From the NCBI RefSeq assembly GCF_001403875.1, contig NZ_LN884295.1, forward strand, positions 1 to 64,000: 64,000 nucleotides of DNA. The letters are read 5' to 3'. This document shows, piece after piece, positions 10,158 to 17,116 of the stretch. Position 1 is the first letter of the stretch, and every line of letters begins with the position of its first letter. The DNA comes from Paenibacillus ihumii. Its GTDB lineage: Bacteria; Bacillota; Bacilli; Paenibacillales; Paenibacillaceae. The notes under the pieces were generated by a model that did not search any database, was not told where the DNA came from, and saw nothing but the letters and a program-made list of their open reading frames with translations. The position numbers were made by a program, and so were the translations under genes.

Positions 10158-10296
10158 AACCGCTTCCTCCTTCCGAAATTGGGCAGCTCGTCCACTGGAC
10201 AGCCATTGGTTGGCAGCATCTTCAAGGATGCATGCACTCCAGACCTGCACTGCATCGTGCGGCCAGGCATATTGCCGGAGCTCAAGTCAGCTCCGG

Positions 10297-10584
10297 TTAC
10301 TCCAGGACGGCAGGCACCTTGAATTGCCCATCCTCTTCCTCAGGCGCATTGCGGAATACCTTCTCCTGCGCCAGGCTTTCCTGCACGATATCCTCGCGCA
10401 TGACATTGCTGAGGCGAAGCACATGCGTCGTCGGCTCTACATCCTCCGTATCGAGTTCATTCAGCTTCTCAGCATATTGTAAAATAGCGTTCAATTGCTC
10501 TGTGAACATATCCCGCTCTTCATCCGTCAAATTCAAACGGGCCAGCTTGGCCACATGTTCAACATCTTTAGTCTCGATGCTCAT
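10297..10584 (-). CDS. gatC: Aspartyl/glutamyl-tRNA(Asn/Gln) amidotransferase subunit C
   Basis: This 95-residue protein starts at the ATG with GAGGAGG upstream ([17 protein letters not shown]). The helical N-terminus and the C-terminal LRxDxV-like part ([12 protein letters not shown]...VPAVLE) fit GatC, the small belt subunit that holds GatA and GatB together. It is the first gene of the operon, directly behind a sigma-A promoter. Confidence 0.95.
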   Translation of the reverse strand: MSIETKDVEHVAKLARLNLTDEERDMFTEQLNAILQYAEKLNELDTEDVEPTTHVLRLSNVMREDIVQESLAQEKVFRNAPEEEDGQFKVPAVLE

Positions 10585-10657
10585 TCCAAATCCTCCTCGT
10601 AACCTTCCCTGTCGGGACTGGTTTGTCCATTCTAACATGACCGCATAGATGATTAAA

Positions 10658-10686
10658 ATTATATTGTAGATTATCCCACAATTCAA
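10658..10686 (-). promoter_or_regulatory. gatCAB sigma-A promoter
   Basis: On the minus strand TTGAAT (10681-10686) and TATAAT (10658-10663) are 17 nt apart, about 75 nt upstream of the gatC start codon. Confidence 0.75.
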
Positions 10687-10746
10687 TCCATTAGCGCGAA
10701 GCATGGAATAAATGCCAGGCCGCGGGCGTCAAGCCTAACCGAACTC

Positions 10747-10775
10747 AAAAAAGGCCGGCATCGCCGACCTTTTTC
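10747..10775 (-). terminator. Terminator of the 127-residue protein gene
   Basis: An A-rich arm and a T-rich arm (AAAAAAGG...CCTTTTT) enclose a GCCGGC/GCCG core just after the stop codon. Confidence 0.65.
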
Positions 10776-10776
10776 C

Positions 10777-11160
10777 CTAGATCCAAGCTCGCAAATTCAC
10801 CTGCTTGATGAATTCCGCCTGAGACATAACTTCCTTTGTTGGTTCTTCTTGCTCCTCCGCGTGAGGATCTTCTCCATTGATAACCTGGTGGAACAGCTTC
10901 TCATTGTAAGTAGCCAGTGCATAGTCAATCAATGCTTCCTGGGTGGTGCGCTCTACTTCCTGCTCAATCAGCCGTTCTTCGGATTCCACATCCTGCGATG
11001 GGACAAAATAATTCCGCCCAGTCTTTGGAGACCGAACAACATAATCAAACACATTGTCCGGATTACGGTCATAAGCAATGATATAGCCATATTCCCCAAC
11101 AGGAAGATTCTGCTCAAAAGCATCGCCGACGATAACAACCTTCTCTCCCAATTGCAGCAT
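10777..11160 (-). CDS. Uncharacterised 127-residue acidic protein
   Basis: I do not recognise a named family. GGGAGG stands 6 nt before the ATG, and the gene has its own terminator, so it is very likely real. Residues 1-50 look like a small beta barrel of KOW/SH3 type (GEKVVIVGDAF...GEYGYIIAYDRN), and the rest is acidic and helical (E-rich 55-112). It is soluble with no signal peptide or membrane segment. Confidence 0.75.
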   Translation of the reverse strand: MLQLGEKVVIVGDAFEQNLPVGEYGYIIAYDRNPDNVFDYVVRSPKTGRNYFVPSQDVESEERLIEQEVERTTQEALIDYALATYNEKLFHQVINGEDPHAEEQEEPTKEVMSQAEFIKQVNLRAWI

Positions 11161-11276
11161 CGTCTACCTCCCTGATTATTACTGTCAGTTATTCTACTAT
11201 CCTACTAAAAATACGCGAGATTGGTCAAGCGTTTCAGGGATTTATTCAACTTGCGCAGCAAAATGCGGGTGTCGGC

Positions 11277-12062
11277 CTATTCGCCCCTGAGATCAGGTAT
11301 AGCTTGCCGGCGAAGTCCCCATATGGCCATGCCTACACATACAAGGCATAGACACACGGTCGATACAGCAGGAAAATATACCGGCTCCGCGAGCGCGTCC
11401 GCGATGGCCGCATTGGCCAGCGGAAGCAGCCGGGCCGGGCTCCAGGCAAACCAGGAAGGCGCCAGGCTGTGCCCCAGCGACAGCCCGCCGATCAACAGAA
11501 GCGAAGCCACGGCGGCAACACTGCCGCGCAGCAGGGTACTAAACAGCAAGGTCAAGGAAACGGCAAACGCCAGCCAAAGCATGTACAGCCCCCCGGCCAT
11601 CAAGCCTGGCCGCCAGGGCACGGGACCGAGCAGAAGCACGGTATAGTACCAGGCAGCTGCATAACTTACCGTGAAGGAGAGGAGCAATAGCGTCATTTGA
11701 CCCGCCCACTTTGCGGAAATGAAGGAGGCCGAGCTTACGGGACGAACGAGCACTAAAGCTGCCGTTCCTCCGTAGCGCTCGCCAGCTACGATCTGCATTC
11801 CGGCAATGACCAGAATCATTACGCCGATCGTACTGTACTGTCCAAGCACGCCTCCCATCACCTCGGCAGGACCCGGAATCGGAAATCCTGCAAGCATCTC
11901 CTCCGGAACGCTGCCTGAGGCGGCTAATATTTCCGGCAAATAATATGAAGTTACCGGCTGCATGACCACGAGCAGCAGGAATACGACCGGAACCCAGAGC
12001 AGCTGGTAGCTGCGAGCCATGCCAAGCATTTCCTTGCGATATATAAGCCATGCTTGTCTCAT
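11277..12062 (-). CDS. ABC-2 type transporter permease (YxlG-like)
   Basis: This 261-residue integral membrane protein has about six hydrophobic segments and the pattern of ABC-2 permeases, with large loops near residues 40-65 and an AGERYGGTAALVLVRPVS coupling segment around 92-109. Its ATG overlaps the stop of the upstream ATPase gene by 4 nt, so the two are translationally coupled. It is the last gene of the sigY-type operon and corresponds by position to B. subtilis yxlG. The substrate is unknown. Confidence 0.85.
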   Translation of the reverse strand: MRQAWLIYRKEMLGMARSYQLLWVPVVFLLLVVMQPVTSYYLPEILAASGSVPEEMLAGFPIPGPAEVMGGVLGQYSTIGVMILVIAGMQIVAGERYGGTAALVLVRPVSSASFISAKWAGQMTLLLLSFTVSYAAAWYYTVLLLGPVPWRPGLMAGGLYMLWLAFAVSLTLLFSTLLRGSVAAVASLLLIGGLSLGHSLAPSWFAWSPARLLPLANAAIADALAEPVYFPAVSTVCLCLVCVGMAIWGLRRQAIPDLRGE

Positions 12063-12976
12063 GCTGTCACCACCTTCATAAACATCTCTTCAAGCGAGGT
12101 CACCCCTGCCTGAAAGCTGATCAAAGGGATTTGCCGCGAAGAGACCTCATCCAATATGAGCCGTCTTGCTTCTTCTATATGATCGACGGTGAGGAGCGCG
12201 ATGCTGCCCTGAATCCGCGCTTCCTGGACAAAAGGACGCGCCCCCAGCGACTCCAGCCATTCGCTAGCCGCCAATTGCCGATCCACCTCAATAGTAAGCA
12301 GCGGGCGCCGATATTTATCCGCAAGCGATTGCAGCTCGCCGTTCTCCACGATTTCCCCGTCCCGCATCATCATGATTCGGTCGCAGACCTCCTCGGCGTC
12401 CGGCAGCACATGGGTTGAAAATAATATCGTCGTCTCCGTACGAAGCTGCTGCAGCAAATTCATAACCTCGCGCCGTCCGATCGGATCCAGTGCCGATACC
12501 GGCTCATCGAGCAGCAGCAGCTGCGGCTGATGGACCAATGCCTGCGCCAGGCCAAGCCGCTGCTTCATTCCTCCGGAGTATCCGGCGATGCGCCGTTTGG
12601 CCGCCTCAGCCAAGCCAACCCGCTCCAGCACAGTACGCGTCCGCTCCCGGGCCTCTTTACGGCCCATTCCGCTTAATCCTGCCGCATATAATACGAATTC
12701 CTCCCCGGTCATCCAGCCATAGAACGCGGGATGCTGCGGCAAATATCCGATCAGCGAGCGATAGTCCCCGCTGGAATGCTGCCGTCCCTGAACAGTAATC
12801 CGTCCCGCGGACGGCGCGATCAGCCCGGCAAGCATCCGCATCGTCGTGGTCTTCCCCGCTCCGTTCGGACCTAGCAGTGCGGTGCAGCTCCCGCGTTCCA
12901 GCCCGAAGGAAATTCCTTTGACCGGGGTGCCCGAGCCGAATCGTTTCGTTAATTGATCGACAGACAGAAATGACAT
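12059..12976 (-). CDS. ABC transporter ATP-binding protein (YxlF-like)
   Basis: This 305-residue ATPase starts at the ATG at 12976 (GGAAAGAG upstream; the longer frame to 13033 runs into the preceding gene). Walker A is GPNGAGKTT, the signature is YSGGMKQRL, and Walker B is LLLLDEPVSALD, followed by the H-loop STHVL. The C-terminal 80 residues are the usual extension of DrrA/CcmA-type exporters. It pairs with the downstream permease and matches yxlF of the sigY operon. Confidence 0.9.
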   Translation of the reverse strand: MSFLSVDQLTKRFGSGTPVKGISFGLERGSCTALLGPNGAGKTTTMRMLAGLIAPSAGRITVQGRQHSSGDYRSLIGYLPQHPAFYGWMTGEEFVLYAAGLSGMGRKEARERTRTVLERVGLAEAAKRRIAGYSGGMKQRLGLAQALVHQPQLLLLDEPVSALDPIGRREVMNLLQQLRTETTILFSTHVLPDAEEVCDRIMMMRDGEIVENGELQSLADKYRRPLLTIEVDRQLAASEWLESLGARPFVQEARIQGSIALLTVDHIEEARRLILDEVSSRQIPLISFQAGVTSLEEMFMKVVTA

Positions 12977-12977
12977 T

Positions 12978-13172
12978 TTAGTTCTCTTTCCTTCCGAGTA
13001 TAAAATAAACGATGCTTCCCGCAATATTTCCAAAAATAATGACCAGTGCCCAAATCCATTTAGCCCCTGTCACCGATTCCGCCCGGGCCAGCGAAACAAG
13101 CGCGGTAAGCATCAGAATAAACTGCAGGACAATAATGGGGGCAAGCAAGCCCCAATTCACGTTGATGTCCAC
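12978..13172 (-). CDS. Small two-helix membrane protein, PLDc_N-type (YxlE-like)
   Basis: This 64-residue protein starts at a GTG with GGAGGAATGAGAAA upstream. It has two membrane segments (about 8-29 and 40-58) ending in GNIAGSIVYFILGRKEN, the classic phospholipase-D-N-terminal-like (PLDc_N) motif. In B. subtilis the corresponding small proteins YxlD and YxlE are reported to act against SigY. It ends 1 nt before the ATPase start codon. Confidence 0.8.
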   Translation of the reverse strand: MDINVNWGLLAPIIVLQFILMLTALVSLARAESVTGAKWIWALVIIFGNIAGSIVYFILGRKEN

Positions 13173-13176
13173 TTTC

Positions 13177-13413
13177 TCATTCCTCCGTTCTTTTGGCCTT
13201 GCGATAATCGGCCCACACGACAACAAGCAAATATACGAGCAGCGGGCTGGGGAAATTGATAACCCCCCACAGACCCCAGAACCAGGCATTTCTCCCTCGC
13301 TTGCGGGCATCTATAAACATCCATGTGCCTTGAACCAGCAGAAGCACCGCAAGGAGCACAAATACCCACCATGGCGGCAGCGTCTCTGACTCAGGTGTGA
13401 ATGTCAAATTCAT
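13177..13413 (-). CDS. Small membrane protein (YxlD position)
   Basis: This 78-residue protein has two hydrophobic segments (about 15-34 and 46-66) linked by a basic RKRGRNAWFWGLWG loop. It starts inside the end of the preceding gene (4-nt overlap) and stops 4 nt before the next start, so it is an operon member. By position it matches YxlD. A regulatory role on the ECF sigma factor is inferred from the operon only. Confidence 0.75.
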   Translation of the reverse strand: MNLTFTPESETLPPWWVFVLLAVLLLVQGTWMFIDARKRGRNAWFWGLWGVINFPSPLLVYLLVVVWADYRKAKRTEE

Positions 13414-13751
13414 TCTGCTCTCCCCCTTCTCGCTGGACGTACCGCCGCGGCTACAGCTACGGCTACAGCCGCGACAACTCCAAGCCCTTGCAGCATTGCG
13501 TACATAACCGGAGTTGCCAGCGCGAACAGGAAACCTCCGCTAATCATCAGCAGGGCGACCAGGCAGAACAGCAGGACCTCCCATCTCTTCATCCTGGCCA
13601 TCATGCGCCAGCGCTCTTTCACGGCCAGCTCCCAGGCTTCGGCCGAAGGCCCGTTCTTCTCGGGAACGACGCGATCCAAGGTCCTTAGATCCTTTAGAAG
13701 TTCATGTATTAGCTCGTCCTCCGGCTCCCTGTCTTGTCCATTATGATTCAT
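13410..13751 (-). CDS. YxlC-like (DUF5345) membrane protein, probable anti-sigma element
   Basis: This 113-residue protein has a charged N-terminal domain (1-58, with EDELIHELLKDLRTLDRVVPE) and two membrane segments (about 60-78 and 84-103). The soluble N-terminus before a membrane anchor, directly after an ECF sigma gene with an overlap of 11 nt, is the anti-sigma layout. It matches YxlC of B. subtilis by order. No zinc anti-sigma motif is present. Confidence 0.75.
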   Translation of the reverse strand: MNHNGQDREPEDELIHELLKDLRTLDRVVPEKNGPSAEAWELAVKERWRMMARMKRWEVLLFCLVALLMISGGFLFALATPVMYAMLQGLGVVAAVAVAVAAAVRPARRGRAE

Positions 13752-14271
13752 GAGAATTCAACTCCTTTCGCAATTCACGCAGTCCATATGCGACTCGGGA
13801 CTTTGCCGTGCCGGCAGGAATATTCAGCATGCTTCCGATTTCATCGTAGCTGTATCCGTAATAATGCTTCAGCAGGATGGCTATGCGGTGCTCGGGAGAC
13901 AGCTTCGAGAGCAGCTCAAGCAAATCGCTCCACTCCTCCTGATTCGCTTCAAAATGCCATTTCAACCGGCTGGCGTTCCCGTCCTGCATCAGCCAATGCC
14001 TCTCTCTTTTCCTGCGCCGGGTTATATCGATAAACAACCGCGTTGCGATCGTTATGAGCCAGGAGGAAAAAGCGGAGGTTCCGTCATATCTTTGTATATT
14101 TTCCATGCATTTCAGCATCGTGTCCTGAGTTAAATCCTCGGCCGTTTTGGGCTCCATCGTCACCTTCACCAAATATTTGTAGACATAAGAATAATGAAGT
14201 TGCATCAATGAAGCGAGAGCGGCGGCATCGCCTTGTCTAGCTAGCTTGATCCATTCCTTCTCCTGCGGCAT
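13741..14271 (-). CDS. sigY: ECF sigma factor, SigY-like
   Basis: This sigma factor has about 176 residues. Region 2 includes LTQDTMLKCMENIQRYDGTSAFSSWLITIATRLFID, and region 4 ends with HYYGYSYDEIGSMLNIPAGTAKSRVAYGLRELRKEL. The following gene order (soluble-TM protein, two small membrane proteins, ATPase, permease) is that of the B. subtilis sigY-yxlCDEFG operon, which is why I use the symbol. The ATG at 14271 with GGGGTGA upstream is chosen; an in-frame extension to 14298 is possible. An ECF-type promoter stands just upstream, so autoregulation is likely. Confidence 0.85.
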   Translation of the reverse strand: MPQEKEWIKLARQGDAAALASLMQLHYSYVYKYLVKVTMEPKTAEDLTQDTMLKCMENIQRYDGTSAFSSWLITIATRLFIDITRRRKRERHWLMQDGNASRLKWHFEANQEEWSDLLELLSKLSPEHRIAILLKHYYGYSYDEIGSMLNIPAGTAKSRVAYGLRELRKELNSHES

Positions 14272-14302
14272 CCCGTCACCCCTTTTTGTCCACAGCACCT
14301 AT

Positions 14303-14330
14303 AATACGCCCAAGCAGCCCAAATCGTTCA
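14303..14330 (-). promoter_or_regulatory. Putative autoregulatory ECF (SigY-type) promoter
   Basis: On the minus strand TGAACG (14325-14330) and CGTATT (14303-14308) are 16 nt apart, 31 nt before the sigY start codon. From memory, B. subtilis SigY promoters have TGAACG at -35 and CGTC at -10. The -35 match is exact and the -10 shares CGT. Confidence 0.6.
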
Positions 14331-14359
14331 ACGACGATTTACAAAAAGCGGGCAAATTC

Positions 14360-14401
14360 AAAAAAAAGCTGAATGAAGGGGTATACACCACTCATTCAGC
14401 T
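14360..14401 (-). terminator. Terminator after the 65-residue protein gene
   Basis: A 10-nt stem, AGCTGAATGA/TCATTCAGCT, is followed on the minus strand by a run of eight T. It insulates the sigY operon from upstream reading. Confidence 0.85.
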
Positions 14402-14414
14402 CATCCGAACATGC

Positions 14415-14612
14415 CTATCTATACAGCTCTTTCCGTATTTGCATCAGTTTATAATGCCACGGCTGGTTAATCCGCCCCGAAGCGATGGCAACCTGGCGCC
14501 ATGCCCGGAAAGTATCGGAAGCCGAAGCCTCCGCAACCACCATACATTCCTGCTTCTTGCCCAAGTAACACCCAAAGCCCACATCCGTAAAATAGGATAT
14601 GCTGCGCTTCAC
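14415..14612 (-). CDS. Uncharacterised 65-residue protein
   Basis: The GTG start has GGAGCGGGAAAG upstream and a clear terminator follows the stop, so a gene is likely. The protein is small, soluble and basic, beginning VKRSISYFTDVGFGCYLG and rich in aromatic residues and arginine at the end. I do not recognise a family. A longer in-frame reading to 14735 lacks a good ribosome site. Confidence 0.6.
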   Translation of the reverse strand: MKRSISYFTDVGFGCYLGKKQECMVVAEASASDTFRAWRQVAIASGRINQPWHYKLMQIRKELYR

Positions 14613-14839
14613 CTTTCCCGCTCCTTCCTGATCCTGCCGTGCGGCCCGTCTATCCCCGCCAGCCTTCGATAGTCCGAAAAAAGACAAAAAAAGAACGCAA
14701 ACCGGGACTGATTCCGCAGCTTGCGTGCTTCGCAAAGGTTACAAACATTTAATTAATATACATCCTAGCAAAGGAATGTAGTTTTGTCTAGTATTTTTGT
14801 ACTTTTTGTAGCAAATTCTCACTAAATTGCGTTTCCTGC

Positions 14840-15466
14840 TTAGGAAACGTACGGATTATTCGTTTTTTCGAAGCCGATCGTCGTTTTCGGCCCATGGCCC
14901 GGATATACCGTAACTTCGTCCGGCAGACGGTACAGCTTGCCGCGAATGGAGTTATAGAGATCCGCCTCCCGCCCTCCCGGCAAGTCCGTGCGTCCCACGC
15001 TGATCCGAAACAACACGTCTCCCGAGAAAAGGTCGTTTCCGCAAAGAAAGCTGACGCTCCCTGGGGAATGGCCCGGAGTATGGTAGACGGCAAACTCGTG
15101 GCCGATCAGCTTCAGCTTCTGCCCCTCGGCAAGCTCATACTCTGCCGGACTGCTCTCGATAGGCGGCGATACTTCCGACCAGCGCAGGGATCCGTTAAGG
15201 CCGGGCGTTGTCAGCCAGTCGCTTTCAAGGGAATGCAAATATACCGGGCATTGCTTCAAGCGGCGAATCTCATCCACTCCGCCAATATGATCAAAATGGG
15301 CATGCGTCAGCAGAATCGCTTCGATTTCAAGCCCTTCGATCCGGCGGATCAGCGGAGCCGGATTCATTCCCGGATCGATGATGATGGCTTTGCCCTCATC
15401 CTCCCCTCGAATCAAATAAGCATTGGTCTGCAGTGGTCCTAATGAAAATGTCTCAATCTTCAGCAT
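14840..15466 (-). CDS. MBL-fold metallo-hydrolase (glyoxalase II/YqgX-like)
   Basis: This 208-residue protein has the metallo-beta-lactamase signature THAHFDH (54-60) with the later ligands in YHTPGHSPGS and LFSGDVLF and a final YPGHGP. These supply the two-metal site of glyoxalase II-like thioesterases (YqgX family). The exact substrate is unknown. It starts 1 nt after the thioredoxin-like gene's stop and so is cotranscribed with it and dedA. Confidence 0.88.
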   Translation of the reverse strand: MLKIETFSLGPLQTNAYLIRGEDEGKAIIIDPGMNPAPLIRRIEGLEIEAILLTHAHFDHIGGVDEIRRLKQCPVYLHSLESDWLTTPGLNGSLRWSEVSPPIESSPAEYELAEGQKLKLIGHEFAVYHTPGHSPGSVSFLCGNDLFSGDVLFRISVGRTDLPGGREADLYNSIRGKLYRLPDEVTVYPGHGPKTTIGFEKTNNPYVS

Positions 15467-15467
15467 G

Positions 15468-16034
15468 TTAAAATTTTGAGAGCAGCGCGCGAAGCTCGGT
15501 TACGACCTTGCCGTTGACTCCCGCTCCTTCCTCGTATTGCTGGGCCATTTGCTGTCGGACTACAGCGATCTTCTCTTCGTAACCAGGCGCTTCGCGGTCC
15601 GGGTTCTCCTGCTTGAACCGGATCATGAACTCCTGCACGTCTGCCGGTCTGGGCCCCCAGTGGCCAAGAACTTGTCCGTCTGTATTCACCACGATTACAA
15701 TCGGAACGGCGCGGCCGCCCATAGTCAGGAAATGATCCATCACATCCTGATGCTGCTCTACAATGAGGACCTCCGTTACCACGCCTGCCGCCTCAAGCGC
15801 CCGGAAAATGACTGGAACGCTGCGAATCACGTCGCCGCACCAGTCTGCCGCAAGGACCAACACCCGCAAATCATTCCGGGACCGCAAGCCTTCGAAAAAT
15901 TGGCGATCCTCCTCGCTCACCCAATGAAAGCCGTCATAGCCGGTCTGGAAGGCTTCTTTATTTCGCTGCATTCCTTCCATGAACTGCTTCGGCGAAATCC
16001 CTTTACCCCATTTATCTTTTAAATTTACACTCAT
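15468..16034 (-). CDS. Thioredoxin-fold protein with a single active-site cysteine
   Basis: This 188-residue protein starts at the ATG with AAGGAGAGG upstream. It is thioredoxin-like (RVLVLAADWCGDVIRSVPVIF, the cis-proline loop GRAVPIVIVVN), but the usual CxxC is WCGDVI, so only the first cysteine remains. The WCGD-type thioredoxin family is common in Bacillales and its biochemical role is not defined. It sits between dedA (1-nt gap) and the MBL hydrolase. Confidence 0.82.
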   Translation of the reverse strand: MSVNLKDKWGKGISPKQFMEGMQRNKEAFQTGYDGFHWVSEEDRQFFEGLRSRNDLRVLVLAADWCGDVIRSVPVIFRALEAAGVVTEVLIVEQHQDVMDHFLTMGGRAVPIVIVVNTDGQVLGHWGPRPADVQEFMIRFKQENPDREAPGYEEKIAVVRQQMAQQYEEGAGVNGKVVTELRALLSKF

Positions 16035-16035
16035 T

Positions 16036-16647
16036 TCAAGCCTCTCCTTTCTTTTTCGATCCATACCATTTTACGAGGACATACCCGATCAGCAGCGCGA
16101 GGGCAACGAGCAGAATCGGGATGATGTAAGGTCCGGCTGTCTCATCGATCGTCTGCCACTGCTCCCCCAGCATCTTCCCTAAATAGACAAACAGCACCGA
16201 CCAGGGGATAATGGCCAGCGTGGTCAGCCATAGGAACTTGCTAACAGGCATCTTGGCCATCCCCGCCGGAATGGAAATAGCATGCCTCACTACCGGAATG
16301 AAGCGAGCCGTAAAAATAACCCCTGATCCATATTTCAAAAACCAGGCCTCGGATAAATCGATATGCTTTTTCTGAATCAGAATGTACTTGCCGTACCGCT
16401 CCAAAATCGGCCGTCCGCCGTAGCGCCCGATCCAATACACGAACAGTTGGGCGATTACGCCGCCGATCACGCCGAATATCACCGCTCCAATGAAGCTGAT
16501 GCGCTCCGTGTACACGAGATATCCCCCGTAAGCGAGCACGATTTCACTTGGGATGACCTCGATCATTAGCCCCAGCATAATACCGATATACCCCAGCTGC
16601 TGTATCCATTCAAACAATGCCCCGATTACATTTGACAACCATTCCAA
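16036..16647 (-). CDS. DedA family membrane protein
   Basis: This protein of about 203 residues has five or six hydrophobic segments and the SNARE-associated/VTT-type DedA core: EVIPSEIVLAYGGYL, YWIGRYGGRPILERYGKY and FTARFIPVVRHAISIPAGMAKM. DedA proteins support membrane lipid homeostasis, including undecaprenyl-phosphate or phospholipid translocation in studied members. The likely start is the TTG at 16647, 8 nt after GAGGAGAGG; the track to 16665 would place the Shine-Dalgarno inside the gene. It is first in a three-gene unit. Confidence 0.9.
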   Translation of the reverse strand: MEWLSNVIGALFEWIQQLGYIGIMLGLMIEVIPSEIVLAYGGYLVYTERISFIGAVIFGVIGGVIAQLFVYWIGRYGGRPILERYGKYILIQKKHIDLSEAWFLKYGSGVIFTARFIPVVRHAISIPAGMAKMPVSKFLWLTTLAIIPWSVLFVYLGKMLGEQWQTIDETAGPYIIPILLVALALLIGYVLVKWYGSKKKGEA

Positions 16648-16777
16648 TACTAGTCCTCTCCTCAAAGTCTTCTTACTTCCAATCTATTCTATCATAGCCT
16701 CAGACATGCCTTCTAGTTGGAGAGCATGCAGCAACGGCTGGCGGCTGTGCCAGTGTCCAGTCTGAATCGGGGCGCAT

Positions 16778-17116
16778 ATGCTGTTACAAAAGGAGGCGAT
16801 CATTCTGAACAAGATGCACGGCAAGCATCAAGCCGCCCTCCCGACGCCGCGCAAAATCCGCCGAGGGTGCAGCAAGGAATTGTACCGGACGATCAAACGG
16901 CTCGGAGTATACATTCCCGAGGATCTGCTCAGGGAAGGTGAGGCCTTGTACTATAAAAAAGTGATTGCCAACCTCCTCTGGATCGGCGAGAACAGCAGCA
17001 ACCGGAAGGTGCTTGCGGACTGGTGGGACGAGGAGGTTGGACCCGAGCTCGCCGAGCTGTGGGGCCTTGACACCGAGGCGCTATGCAAGGCGTTCCGGGC
17101 GGCCTTCGGCGGCTAG
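16778..17116 (+). CDS. Uncharacterised 100-112 residue protein
   Basis: This plus-strand gene is unusual in this stretch. The product is basic at the start (PTPRKIRRGCSKELYRTIKRLGVYIPEDLL) and then rich in tryptophan and acidic residues (LLWIGENSSNRKVLADWWDEEVGPELAELWGL). I recognise no family. The start is uncertain: ATG at 16778, CTG at 16805 (8 nt after AGGAGG) or ATG at 16814 are all in frame. Its stop overlaps the end of the convergent Wzy-like gene by 4 nt. Confidence 0.6.
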   Translation: MLLQKEAIILNKMHGKHQAALPTPRKIRRGCSKELYRTIKRLGVYIPEDLLREGEALYYKKVIANLLWIGENSSNRKVLADWWDEEVGPELAELWGLDTEALCKAFRAAFGG

